Positions 35,151 through 46,955 of a DNA stretch of 60,555 nucleotides are shown here, piece by piece; positions within the stretch are counted from its first letter, which is position 1, and each line of letters opens with the position of its first letter. A program made the position numbers and the translations under genes. The notes below the pieces were generated by a model, which had not been told where the DNA came from, ran no database searches, and saw only the letters and a list, made by a program, of their open reading frames with translations. The DNA is from Rhizoclosmatium globosum (lineage: Eukaryota > Chytridiomycota > Chytridiomycetes > Chytridiales > Chytriomycetaceae). Location: the NCBI GenBank assembly GCA_002104985.1, contig MCGO01000222.1, positions 1 to 60,555 on the forward strand. Direction: 5' to 3'.

Positions 35151-36930
35151 CACTCCAACCATTCATTCATTCCAATAACCAGTGAGTATGTGTCGAAAAT
35201 GTCCAGTAGTAGAGTGAGGTTCGTGGATCGTTGACCAAAAGTTGTACCTGGACAAGAGAGTGGTGAGAATTATTTGTTTGTTGAATGACAAAAGAAAAAC
35301 AAACCATGTGAAAGTATATGAGTTGTTTCTTGTGCAGTAATTATTGGTGTCGTTGATCTGTTGGATGGGTTTGGATTGTCAGCTTTGGGGAGGAAAAAAA
35401 AGTACATACCCAAACACTCAAAGAGTCTGAAGCGCGATGCAAAGCAACCAGGTGTGTGAAACGTTATTCAGAAAGATCAGTCTTGTGCGTTTTTGGTGGA
35501 ACACAGCTGAAGTGCTGAATAGGCGGGCCAGGAGTTCCTTGCGCAGTAGGCAGTGTCTTGAGCGTTGGAAGACGGCTACAGATGGTCGGCAAATCTGTGT
35601 GAGAGTGAGCGTATCAGTGTGAAGTGAAAGAAGAATCAAGAGGAATAGTGAAGGAAATAGATACAAACCAAAATACCTCGTTTTGGGTTTAAAAGTTGGA
35701 TACTTACGACAGCGTATTAAAACGAAGGAACCTCGGTGGATATCTTGAGTGACCAACGAGACAAGTGAGGTACAGTCGACTGGAGTGGAACAATTTTTTG
35801 GTCCAGAATTGTCAGAATTTTTCGAGGGGTTGACAGCTCGGTGAAGACAAGAGACAAGGTCGTTGATCAACGTCGGATACCGTGTCATGTCTTGAAAGCG
35901 AGCAGCGTCAGAGCGGGGTGGACTCGCTGGAGAAAAAGCTGTTAGTTATCAATTTTGACATGTAGGGTGATGGGCGAAGGAGGAGAAAATAGGAGGCAAT
36001 CACAAATAAAACAATCTTACGATTTCGAAGGTAGAGAGTATGGCGTGCAACAAGGTGGTGCAGTTGTTGGACGTTTTCAGTTGAAGGGACAAGGAGAGAA
36101 GACGTGACGGAAGAGGTCCAAGTCTTGTGGCCGACGTGTAGTTCCAACTTGGGTCTCAAAAACAGCGTTGAGTGGACCAGAAGATACTGGAGACGATCTG
36201 GATGGCTCTTGGGGGAGCACCGAAGAGCCGAGTACCTTTGGATGGAACCACCAGAGAAGACAACAAAGCGACTCAGACGCGACGTTCACCAGTGGACCAC
36301 CAAGTAAGCTTAGAGTAGTGCCTTAGTAGCTCTGGAAGATCTGGCGGTGTCTGGGAGGTGCTCAGAGGACCGTGGATGACTTGGACTTGACCAACACCAG
36401 GGCGACCTCGACCTCCGAGCGACGGTTGGACTTGAGTTTAGTCCTATTAGCATGGTAAAAATCGTATTAGTATTTGGGCATCAAGCAGAAGGTGATCGGA
36501 GGTGAAGTGGGGGTGTGCAGAGAGGAGGGGGGAATCAACCTGTCGAGGGAAAAGAGAAGAGCGCGTTTGGATGAAAGAATAAATGCGACAATTCGAAACA
36601 GCCCACCTTCTTTTCGCTTCTGAACGAGATGGTCGGGAATTAATGGGAGGATTTCTGGAAGAGAGGTGATCCAACTCGGATGGCGTTGACGACTGAGAGC
36701 TGAATGAAACTTGTGGATTCATATTATTTGAGTCGATATAATTATTGGCGCCGTTTATGGAAAACATTCCAGGGTGTCCAAGTTTCGACTGAATCATATG
36801 TTTGCTTTGCTCCCTTCAAGTCACCACTGCAATTGAACTTTGTTCATGTGAAATATTCACTTGATAATTCCCATTCACATTTAGTTGTTTTTTTGCGCGC
36901 TGAGCAATATCGCGCAGTATTCCATGTCGA
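35151..36930 (-). mobile_element. Composite repeat element, right copy, body (inverted)
   Basis: Inverted counterpart of 1410-3331. On the minus strand the order is the same: an open frame from 36,797 beginning MIQSKLGHPGMFSINGANN, the acceptor before 36,535, the WFHPKVLGSS-encoding stretch at about 36,240, the intron near 36,020-35,930, the exon encoding MTRYPTLINDLVSCLH (from 35,888), and pyrimidine-rich acceptors toward 35,245. Substitutions and small indels relative to the left copy are spread across exon-like and intron-like parts. Several shift or close frames, for example in the stretch ending near 36,080, which argues against strong protein-level constraint. The outer edge fades between 36,820 and 36,930. 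Confidence 0.6.
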
Positions 36931-37006
36931 TTCAACCAATAATAGTTACGGACGTTTCTGATAGGCGCTCAAAGAAGTGAAGGCAAGCTTTGGATATTTT
37001 GTATAT

Positions 37007-37466
37007 TTTTCACGCAGTTGGTATGTATTTTGATTGGGCACATGAATGAAAGAATGTGATGGATGAGAGCCAGGTAGTCCAAGAATCAAGATAATATTCG
37101 AATAACAGCAAATAACACAATTTCGAACAGTGTAAAACACTGCCAATTGTTCATGACAATGTTGGTTTTGAGGCGTCAATCTTGGACCCTTAAATAGCCA
37201 CAACACTCGTGGAATGAACTGGCTTATGATTCAACAACTTGAAGTTGTGCCTAAGTGCCTTAAAGAATGGGTATAGATTCATAGGCAGCTGCTCCCATCT
37301 CCTGCGAGACCACATTGAGACATGATATAACAACCAACAAGGCAGTTCCCGCAAACAATAAATGGGAAACACGAGTGCTTAGACTAATAGGAAATGAAAG
37401 TGTGGCATCATGGACGATTGAGGAGTAAGCATTCTGATATGTTGGTAGGGTGGGAAAGGGAATCAA
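37007..37466 (-). pseudogene. Possible decayed membrane-protein gene fragment
   Basis: Minus-strand open frames read MIPFPTLPTYQNAYS, then a hydrophobic segment SHLLFAGTALLVVISCLNVV and, in a shifted frame, further hydrophobic sequence (VICCYSNIILILGLPG). No splice pattern joins them cleanly. It lies outside the right element and points toward it, just as the left-edge membrane protein gene points toward the left element; sequence similarity between the two is not evident by eye. It may be a gene remnant or chance open frame. Confidence 0.25.
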
Positions 37467-37587
37467 TTGAGAAGAAAAACGGGGAAAGAAGGGTCAAAAC
37501 CAGAATAATGTGTATTGTACAGGAATCATGGCACAATAATCTGTTTCTAAAATTGATAAGAAAGTTCATTATGCGATTGTTTTGGAT

Positions 37588-40500
37588 ATGGAAATCTCAA
37601 TCATCCCCACCCAGCTGCACGAAGACTCTGGCACAACCCAGATCGAAGGCGGAGTACGAATCAACCTCCCCTTGTTCCTGCATGCTCAAAGTAGAATCAA
37701 TCGTGAAGAGTTAAAGCCCCTCAGTCTGGAAGCAGTCCTTGTTGGCAAGTGTGGCGACGCTTTCTTCTACAACTCTGAGCCCACGGTCCTATGGCGGAGC
37801 TCGTTACTCTCCCAAAGTGATCCGCTTCTCGAAATGGCCGCCACTAACAATGCAGGTGGTGGCGGAGCTCACAGGGAGAATGTATGGAGTTTTGTTTCAG
37901 ATGTGTCCACTGGAGACGAAGATCACACACTGGATGATGACTTTAATGAGAACGATCGCATCTTTGATACAGCACTGAAACAAGGCGCTTCTTTGTAGGT
38001 TTCCTTCTTTCTGTGATTGTAGCGGCGTAGTGGCTAAATTGGTTATGACAGCATGCAGTTCCCCTTCTCATTCAAGATTCCCAACACTCTGCCACCATCT
38101 ATTTCTCCTTCTCCATCTGCGTATATTGTAGAATCATCTTGTCCGCAATGTACGGTGTTGCTGGACCAACAAAATGGTATTGAGAAACCTGGATTGGTCA
38201 AGTATCCTCAGTACGAAGTAATGGCCATGTTGTCTTTCGAGTCCTTCGCCGTCAGTGCCTATCAAGTTGTTTCGGCAGGCATTCCGGTGACGAGAGGTGT
38301 GGAGGACGATGTCGTTTTTTCAGAGTTGACCAAGGGAGAAGGAACCTTAGGAGCAGGTAAGGATACGTCTTTCTGGTATGCTGAGCTGACTGAGGCGGTA
38401 CGAATAGGGGCGTTCCGATACAAGTATTGGGATGCACCAAAATACTCTGTTTTGAACTCTCAAACCAAATTTGACTTCAAGCTTCAACTTACTTCCGCCG
38501 CAACTGATTTATCTAAGATTGAAAGCGTATCTATGAGACCTGTATATCGATACAAGCATATGTACGTTCAAATTCAAATCTGTTCAATCTCTGACTCCAA
38601 CTAATAATCCATCAGTACCGCCCCGGAAGCCCCCACCCAACAAACTTCTCACCTCTACACTCCTTTTCAGTCTACCACCCAATTCCCAATCCGTACAATC
38701 AACCTCTCCCCAACAACCTTCACCTCAACAACCATTCCAATCACTCTCCCAACCCTCCCCTTCCCTTACCCTTCCGCCAAGAATCTCGGCGCCTGGACCC
38801 TCGAAAACGCCCTCGAAGTCGCAATCACCTACCGAAACCCAACAAACCCCGTCGGCTCCCTCTCCCGCATAATGAAACCTCCACACAACCACGCAGTGCA
38901 CCACGCCGAAGGCGGTTACATCCAACAAGCAGAAGGAACACGAACAGCATTCCTCTGCATCCCCGTCCAAGTGGTGCACCCATACACCCCAAGCCCTGCA
39001 TCGCCCCTCAAAACCGCTGACGAACGACAAGACCTCGAAGCCCTAATGGACCGCGTTGAAGCAAGCGGTGTAACTGCAGGGGGAACAGTGTCATGCCTTT
39101 TCAGTGCCAAGAAGCTTGTCCGAATCGGTTTGAGAGACTGGGTTGACGCTGGACGAGACGATGAGATTTCAGTCGTCCCGGGTGCATCTGGATACATGGA
39201 AGAAGAATCTGGAGTCGCCGCTTATCGAAGTGATGCGAAGCCGAAAATGACAGGTCCTGTGGGTGTAGCCCCTCCCATTCCACCTGTCCCTACGCCACCC
39301 ACTTCTATTCCTACTTCTGCAACTTCGCCAGCGGTTACATCTCCGGTGATCCCTACACGCGGTATCAGTGCAATCACGGTTCCAGCTGAACTCAATGCGC
39401 CATCGATTCCTGCCCGAAACACATCATCCATTGGTGGAGTTTCCAAAGCACTCAGTAAAGACAAGAACCGCAAGAGTATTGCGTCTTCATTGAATTTGAC
39501 AGAAATCACAGCATCGACTCCAATTGTGATTCCAAAGCGTGCTCAGTCACAACCGAGAAAGATTTTCTTGGATGGAAAGAGCGGGGTAGGAGGAGCAGGG
39601 CTGTTGCCTTTGACGAGAGGGATCGGGCCTGGTGGACCAGGGGTGAGAGGTGTTGGAGTGAATGCGGCACGGAATGGTCCTTTGCCACCCCTTCCGCCTG
39701 GCCAGCAAGCCATTCCTCAAGTTATGGCTTCGAGAAGTTCAATGCTCTCTGACGCAAATACTGTTTCTACAAACGTAAACAGCCAATGGGGAAGCGGGAT
39801 TCCAGGATCCATCAATCGTGAACAATTCGAAGCGGCAAGTATTGGATCCTCTGAAGAAGATATTGTGGCATCGATTCTAGATTCCAATGCATACGGCGAC
39901 GAGGAAGAGTTTTTCAGCACAAATGGTGCAGACGATTCCCACATTTCGTTTCACGACAACAATGGAGACGAGTATGGGGCTCCGCCCCAAAAGAAGCAAG
40001 TGACGTTCAACGAAACACTTGAAATGTTTAGTGCAAAGAGCGTGGCATGGACAGACTCCACCATTAGTGACTACGACCCCAACAATGTCAACAATCGAAC
40101 CAGCTTTGCAGGCAACAAAGTGCGAACAACTTCGATGCTGGGACCTTCACCAGCAGTAGCAGCGGCGGCGGCGGCATCATCACCAACTACGCCACCGCCG
40201 TCAATTCCAGTCAGTACAAGTCCATCACCCGCGGGAATGACAGCTGAAGAAGCCGCGCGTCTCGCACAAGAATTCACGAACCGCATGTCACTCACGACAC
40301 AAGTAGAACAAGAAATCTTGTTCCACACACCATCAAATGAAGAACGCGGTGTGAGTATTGAGTATGGAGAGCCAAGTGGAAGCATGATTCCAGGAGGAAG
40401 AGGAGTGATCTCGGGACCTGGAGGTGGAGGAGGAAGTGGTGCAGGTGATTTTGGACGGCCATTGAGATACGCCAGTGTTCCAAGACACTTGGTGGATGGT

Positions 40501-40872
40501 AAAGGGCCAGCGAATGCAGGAGCAGGAGGTTCAGTTCCTGGACCTGGAAGCATGCGACCTGGTCCAGCTCCCGGAGGAGGAGGGTTATTGTCAAGAATGG
40601 TTGGCAATGTGCGCCAAGCAGTTACTGGCGTAGGAGGTAGTGGAGGAGGCGTTGGGGGCGGTGTTGCGAGCGGGTCTCCGTCACTTGTCCAACAAGGAAA
40701 TCGTAACCCAGTGCAAGAAAGAAGTGGAGCCGGTGGGTCAATGGGAGGGGTATCGGTTCCGGGATCTCCACCACTTGGAGGAGACAGATCTGCAAGCGCA
40801 TCGCCAGTTGCACAACAAAAGGGACCTGTTGTAATTGCACCCCGAACGTCGTCAGCACGATGGACCGAGTAA
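37588..40872 (+). CDS. Arrestin-domain protein with long disordered tail, 1057 aa
   Basis: Three exons (37588-37994, 38052-38561, 38616-40872) join in frame. The N-terminal 380 residues look like an alpha-arrestin: GGVRINLPLFLHAQ, LEAVLVGKCGDAFFYN, then FPFSFKIPNTLPPS at the exon 1/2 junction, a signature of the arrestin N-lobe, followed by LLDQQNGI, YKYWDAPKYSVL and a C-lobe-like stretch through VSCLFSAKKLVRIGL. The remaining 650 residues are Pro/Ser/Thr/Gly rich with several PPIPP and PLPPLPPG tracts and poly-Ala, typical of scaffold tails. No PPxY motif for ubiquitin-ligase recruitment was noticed. Family members act as adaptors for membrane-protein trafficking. The start is the first true ATG of the frame; an upstream exon cannot be excluded. 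Confidence 0.75.
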
Positions 40873-40972
40873 TATGTTTCCAAAAATACAAGTTTTTTTA
40901 GTTTTTTGAATGATTGGGACAGCGGGTGAGGTTCGATCCGGCTCCAACAAAAGATCACAAAGAAACAACGCA

Positions 40973-42736
40973 ATGGCACACAGCACTCACGCACACTCTC
41001 TCTTGCACCACCAACTGCACCCACCGTGGACACTCGACGACGACGACGACGAAGACGACGACTTGAACAACGGCGGCGAACAAGGACGGCCACTCGGCGA
41101 AACAACCTGGGCCGACTCCGACGCCACGCTCGCTCCGGCGCCGCTGTCCACAGAGTCCGGCGCCACGTCAGCCGCGAAACTCAATTACAAGCCGGCGCAC
41201 GTGTCACCGGCGGGCTCCTCGACGCTCGACTCGCCCGACTTTGCTGTTTTTGGGCTCGCTCCTCTTTCGAACGACCCGCTTCCTTCTTCCGGCGATGCAA
41301 CAACAGAGAACAACAACTGTAACGACGACGACGATGACTCAGATCCACTCCCTGAAATGATGTACGTGACCGACGAGCTGGGAAACATTCTGACGCTCAA
41401 AGACCCAGGTACGTTTGTGTTGTGCAAATTTGCTTGTCGCTCCTGACGGCACTTCTGTTTGATTCGCCGCCTCCTTTTCTAATTCACTTTTGATGTTCCT
41501 AGGCACTTGGAATAAGTGGCTCACGAAAAACTGTCCAACCGTTCCAAAAGATCGTCTGGGTCGCTCGCTCTGTCCCTGGCTCGTTGGCCGCAATCTGTTT
41601 GAATACATTGACGATGAGAAAGTAGCCAGCTTCACTCGTCACATCATCTATATGCTTGGAACTAGTCAACAAGAGAATTTCAAATAGTACGTTTCTGTCA
41701 AAAAGAGAGATTGAGTGTGCATTTCTAATACCCTCCGACACCCACTAGTTTCTGGTTTTGCGACACTCCTTCTCATGAACGAAAAATGTTAATGAATGTG
41801 ACGGCTCACCAAGCATTTGATGACTCCAAACTGATTGTCTGGGCATCTCGAATCATCTACGAAAAACCTCTCGCTGTCGCTCAAAATTGGCTCAACTCTG
41901 AAGTTATTGTCTGTAACACCACCGCGAATCCTTCGTCTTCAGCTCAATTAGAAACTGCATCATCAATCTCAAATTCATCTTCAGCAACACTTCAACCTCA
42001 ATCAGTAGTCCCGTCCTATTCAGAACCTTCTCGCGTAACTGCATCATCAACCACCTGCCCAGTAACATCAAAACCAATCACAAAATGTTTACCAAACAGA
42101 AACGTCTGTTCGTATTGTAAACGGATCATGGTCCTTTCTGATGACTTGGATCCAAAAATCGTACAAATGATCACATCCTCATCCCAAACATTACCTGCCT
42201 CCATCATTTACGAAGGCCCTATTCCTTTCATTGGTGCCCGCGGTCGTTCAGGCGTTCAACCTGCATCTCCATCCGGAAGCGACTATTCATCCTCATCTTC
42301 TTCCCAAACTGCAACCCACACAGCATCCTCCACAACCCCTGTACAACTTTCCATTCAAGGCGTTACAAACCACCTCTGGCTCTCACCCCACCAATACTAC
42401 AACATTGCAAACCTAGACGACAATGTCACTATCTATAACGGCGTGTGTGAAGTCTGTTACGCTGAAATCGGATACCTCTTTTTCAAACGCGGGACGTTTG
42501 CAAATGGGATGCGGGTGGTTGCGGAAGAAAGCCTTGGAGCTGAGATAAAGCGGTTGGAGGTTGTTGAGAAGCAAGTTGAGAAGGAGAAGTTGGGGGCTGC
42601 TTTCAAGAGTTTAAAACGAGGGAGTGGTAGTGCTGGAGGAATGGAACGGGAAGAAAAGAAGGTTCGGTTGATTGCACCGAAGCCGGGGTCTGCGGTTCCT
42701 GTTGCCGTTTCAGATGGACCTCGGTCTGTTTTTTAA
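40973..42736 (+). CDS. PAS-like domain protein with split CxxCKR zinc module, 535 aa
   Basis: Three exons (40973-41408, 41503-41686, 41749-42736) join in frame. The first 120 residues are disordered, with two acidic runs (DDDDDEDDD and DDDDDSD). A PAS-type region follows: MYVTDELGNILTL, GRNLFEYIDDEKVASFTRHI, and FWFCDTPSHERKMLMNVTA. This resembles bacterial PAS proteins in which a conserved R/CD(T/A)P and RKMxM block forms the core strands. Further on, VCSYCKRIMV and YNGVCEVCYAEIGYLF form two CxxC pairs about 120 residues apart, with HLWLSP between them, matching the CxWCKR...W...HGxCxxC tail of many bacterial signalling proteins. The spacer between the pairs is expanded with Ser/Thr. ATG 40973 has a better context than the in-frame ATG at 40910. 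A sensory or redox role is inferred only. Confidence 0.7.
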
Positions 42737-42866
42737 ACTATTATTGATTGGATATGGGAGGGTAATTTCTGTATATTTCTTTCTACACCCTTTTGTTTTT
42801 GGTAGTACATACATATTATCTAATGATTTATTTATTTGTTTTTACCAACTAAAAAGAACACTGCAA

Positions 42867-44054
42867 ATGTCACAAGTTATCGTGACACACAAGGGCAAGA
42901 AACTCGAACTCTCCTTCAATCCAACCGACACGCTTGGTCATCTTGTAGCCAAATGCTCCCAAATCACTGGCGTTCCAACAGACCGCATCAAACTACTTGC
43001 CTCAGGAGGTGAGAACAACCCCCTTTCCAAAAAGCGAAGATATAAACACACATCCCTCCTTTCTTTCCCTCCCTTTCAGAATCTCCTGCACCGAAGCGTA
43101 AACGGCCGTCGCAGTCCAGTAATGACGATCCTGTTGAGGTGTTGGCGAACTGGGGAACTTCCATCAAAAACACGTTGAACGGATGGTTTGGGACAGGACA
43201 AGACAGTGAGAGGGATCAGCAGCAGAAGCAAAGACCGGCGGAAGATTTACCCCCGAGGTTGGGGGTGAGAGTGAATGTGTTGGGACAGGAAGATTTCCGT
43301 GGTTCATATGGTTGGTTATCCTTCCGCTTCCCAGCTGGTCCTGCTCCTTATCGTCACATGTTCAATCCTAACGCGGAAAGCGTATATTATGCCCAGTTAC
43401 TAAATGGTAATTGATAGTTATGATGAAGGACACTTCTGCCGCCCTCCAACACTACGGAATCAAAAACGGAAGTAAGATCATGATGTTAGGAGACGCAGCT
43501 GTAAGCTTATAGTCTTATTTTAACCACTGGTCACTCCGTCTTAACCCCTAATATTCATACAGCCCATCCCCCAACCTGCACCAACATCAACCCCACTTGT
43601 AGCCAGCAGCAGCAACACATCTGCAAATGCATCAGCCCAATCCCTTCACACAATGACTCCCGAAGAACTCGCCCTCCACAAACTCGCCGAAATCGAAACA
43701 ACACTAACCCAAACGACAACACCCCTCGTTGAATCCTATATCTCCCTCGCCCTCGAATACACAACCACACCTATATCCGCAATCGACCCTGTCCAGTCCA
43801 AGAAACTCAAAGACTCACATGCTCGCGTGAGTGAACTGATTCTGCAGGTGTTGTTAAAGGTTGATGGAGTGAAAGTTCCTGAGGGTGACGAGCTTGTGCG
43901 TGGGAAGCGGAAGGAGGCTGTGAAACGGTGTAATGGGTATTTGGATACAGTTGATGGATGGAAGGAAAAGGTGCGGGAGTTTGAGGAGAGGGTGAAGCAA
44001 CAACAGCAGCAAACGGGGGAGGGTGAGGAAGGTGGAAGTGGTGCGAAGATGTGA
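42867..44054 (+). CDS. Ubiquitin-like/BAG-domain co-chaperone, 238 aa
   Basis: Exons 42867-43008, 43418-43500 and 43563-44054 join in frame. The UBL domain (residues 1-75) runs VIVTHKGKKLELSFNPTDTL, GVPTDRIKLLASG, then, across the first intron, MMKDTSAALQHYGIKNGSKI and MLG. A Pro/Ser-rich linker leads to a C-terminal BAG-type three-helix region (about residues 108-225: ELALHKLAEIETTLTQTTTP, SHARVSELILQVLLKVDGV, REFEERVKQQQQQ). This architecture is that of BAG1, a nucleotide-exchange co-chaperone binding the Hsp70 ATPase domain. The first intron is 409 bp and contains a large open exon-like segment (separate entry). The gene is on the same strand as its upstream neighbour and 130 bp from it. 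Confidence 0.82.
43080..43414 (+). other. Alternative terminal exon inside the first intron of the BAG gene
   Basis: A pyrimidine-rich acceptor (CCCTCCCTTTCAG, ending 43,079) would splice exon 1 in frame into a 335-bp open segment ending at TGA 43,412-43,414. It encodes 111 residues. It begins with SPAPKRKRPSQSS, a monopartite nuclear-localisation-like cluster, and continues through GTSIKNTLNGWFGTGQD to SYGWLSFRFPAGPAPYRHMF. Composition and lack of stops look coding. Use of this exon would give a protein with half a UBL domain and no BAG domain. It may instead be an unspliced insertion or a remnant of another gene. Confidence 0.5.
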
Positions 44055-44224
44055 TTAGTTTGGCACAGTGAAATAAGAACCAATCTCCCTTTTCTTTGAA
44101 CCGTCCTATGTTCATCCAAACGTTACAAATGGCGCCTATAGCGGATTGAAAGCCGCTTGAAAATTGTGGTCTTCGTGGGACCGGCATTTTCTTCCGCACA
44201 AACATCTCCAAAAACATCTCCAAA

Positions 44225-46955
44225 ATGCGTGGACTTGTTGTTCTTGTAGCCCTCCTTACAGCAGCCCTTGGGGTTGCCGCCCAGAGGTTTCTTGGAGTTT
44301 ACATTGAAGCTGGCAAGGACATTAGCAAGATCGACTACACCTCCGTCACACATGTCTTCTACGGTACTCTCTCCTTGCATTCACTCAATCGTTCTCACAA
44401 TACCACCGTCAGCGTTCGCAAGTCTCGATGCCGCCACAGGAAACTTGAAACTTCCCTCTCAGTTTAACCAGGCGATTGTGGACAGCATTCATGCTGGCAA
44501 CCCAAGAAGGCCAAAAGCGATCTTGTCTGTTGGGGGTTACTATGAAACAAACTTCTCTCCAATCTTCAACAACAACACTCTTCGTCAAAACTTCGTCAAC
44601 TCTACTATTAACACTATCCAACAATATGGTCTTGATGGAATTGGTGAGCACTTTCGTTTTTTGAGTGATTGATGATGAACTTAACCTTGCCACAGATATT
44701 GATTGGGAGTACCCTGGTAGAGCAGGCATCTCAAACAACTACCTTTCCGTTGATAGTGCCAACTTTGTTCTGGGATTGAAGGCGCTCAAGACTGGCTTGA
44801 ATGCAAAGGGGGTGCTCGCCTCTATTTCTGCCACTTCGCTTCCATATGGTTTCATTGGAGCCGATGGAAACTACTTGACAGACCTTTCCGGATACGCTGC
44901 AAATCTTGACTTTTTGAATATCATGGGCTATGATTTGGTGAGTGGCTTTGTTCCTCCGTCTCCTTCTGATAAAAAATTCAGAACGGTGGTTCGTGGACCA
45001 CTTCGTCTGCACCCAATGCACCATTGGGTACTCCGCTGAATGGAGACAAGTCTGCTGGTGGCATTGATGGTTCCATTCAAAAGCTGATTAAGGCAGGATT
45101 CCCTGCCAACAAACTTGTTCTTGGAGTACCATTTTACGGTCGCTATGTCAAAACTGTCCAGTCGATGGCAACTAACGGGCCAAATAATCAAGCCGCTTCC
45201 AGCAATTCTGGTCAGCCAGGTGCCTGGATTGACTACAGTGCCATTACGTCACCAGCTTACTCCACTGACGGTCCAGACGTACTCTTATACAAGACTCTTC
45301 AAATGTTTGTCCAGAATCCAGAAAACAACCTTATCCAGTACTTCGATAATGCTACGATGACTCCGTGGTTCTACGATATTGCCAACAGCGTTTACGTTAC
45401 TTACGATAATCCCCTTTCGATTTACGTCAAGGGCTCTTATGCTGCCTGTATGGGATTGAAGGGTGTTTTCGCATGGGAAGCTACTCACGATAACAACATG
45501 TTGCTTCCCTACTTGGCTGCTGGAGCAATGCGAGACATTGCTGCTTCAGATGTCACCACTTGTTTCCCAACCGTTCAAAAAATTACCAGTCCCCCAACCA
45601 TCGCCAATGTCGTAGCGCCAAACTATTTATCAAGCAGATGTGGAACTGATTGGGCGAATGCTGCATCGAAGTGTGGAACTCCATGCTTCTTCACAGATGC
45701 TCTCTGTCCAAACGGTGAACACTGTTTCGCTCAACTGGACTTCACTATTTGCAGAGACCCTATTGTTAACAACTGGAATTCGGATGGTCAACTGGTTGGA
45801 ATCCGCCAAGATTGGTCGCCTTTGCTCAAAGGAACGAACTCAGCCCAGTGGTCTCAGCTTAATGTCACTTTCAAGGCTACTGATATCATTCAAATGCCTG
45901 ACCTTACCTTTGTTACCGTTGCATACGGCAAGAACGCGAACAGCCTCTCCTGGTGTCCGTCGCTTTCTCCCACTGCTGTCTGTACTCAATTCACAGCGGG
46001 TGTCAAGAGTATCGCGCTTCTTACTGACCAGTCCACCTTTCTTGGAGTTGGAACCGATGGTACATTGTGGACTAAAGCCGGATTCTCTGGTGCCTGGAAT
46101 TTGGTTCCCAACTCCGGCACTGTTATCGACATCACTGTCTTGTCGAATGGAGTCATCCTCGGAACTGGAACCGATTTCAACATCTACTCTCGTCAGACCT
46201 TGAATTCAAACTGGGTTCTTGTTTCAGGAGGGTGTTGTGTTTACAGCACTGCTCAAGCTCTGGATGGATCGATTCTAGGTATTGGAACAGACAACGCGGT
46301 ATACTGGAAGCAATCTTTGTCGTCAAACTGGCAATATATGCCAAACTCCAAGGGCGTCCTTGCTGTTGCTCCAAGAGTCTTGATGGTCGGCATTGGAATG
46401 GACAGATCGCTTTGGGCTAAGGGTTCTCTCACTGGAGGATGGACCCAGATTCCATCGAAGTTCCGATTCCTTGATATGGTACAATTGCCAGACCTTACTT
46501 TCGTCGCTGTTGGACCTTCCAATGATTTGTGGGCTTGCAAGACTCTGTCTGACTGTGCTCAAGCGCCTCGTCCAGGAGGAATCAAGAGTATTGACGTTTT
46601 GACGGACGGGGTCACTCTCGTTGCTGTAGGCATGGACGGTTTGCTGTACACGCGTACCATTGCTAGTGACTGGACTCAAGTTCCAAACTCTGGAACTGTT
46701 GTTGATATTACTGTTTTGGCGAATGGTGTTATTCTAGGAACTGCACCGGACGGATACCTCTACACCAAGAACACATTGACTTCTAGTTGGCAGTATCTTG
46801 GTGCTTGCTGCGTTTCTCGTACCGCTCAGTTGCCAGATGGCTCTATTCTTGGTATCGGTACCGACAATGCGATCTACAAGAAACAGACATTGACCGCTGA
46901 TTGGACTTATGTAGCCAATTCTGCGGCTGTTATTTCTGTTGTTTCGCTCTATTGA
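44225..46955 (+). CDS. Secreted GH18 chitinase with Cys-rich module and lectin-type propellers, 861 aa
   Basis: Four exons (44225-44363, 44413-44643, 44696-44937, 44982-46955) join in frame. A signal peptide (MRGLVVLVALLTAALGVAA) is followed by a GH18 domain to about residue 390. The catalytic DxxDxDxE is complete in LDGIDIDWEYPG (split by intron 2), with SVGGYYE, FLNIMGYDLNGGSW and LGVPFYGRY in the expected order, so it should hydrolyse chitin. A short Cys-rich module follows (CGTDWANAASKCGTPC, CPNGEHCF), a type common in zoosporic organisms and probably carbohydrate binding. The last 370 residues are beta-propeller blades of tectonin/tachylectin type (repeats such as VLSNGVILGTG and LDGSILGIGTDNAVYWKQ). 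It is a tandem duplicate of the next gene with identical intron positions. A role in remodelling its own wall or degrading chitin is likely. Confidence 0.92.

Noticed and set aside
38010..38057. tRNA-like GTGGCTAAATTGGTTATGACAG resembling an A box
   Set aside because: There is no B box, anticodon arm or acceptor stem; it lies inside an intron of the arrestin gene and serves as its acceptor region.
40071..41105. 344-residue Pro-rich minus-strand open frame
   Set aside because: It is antisense to the arrestin tail and the next gene's start; its composition mirrors the Gly-rich sense strand.
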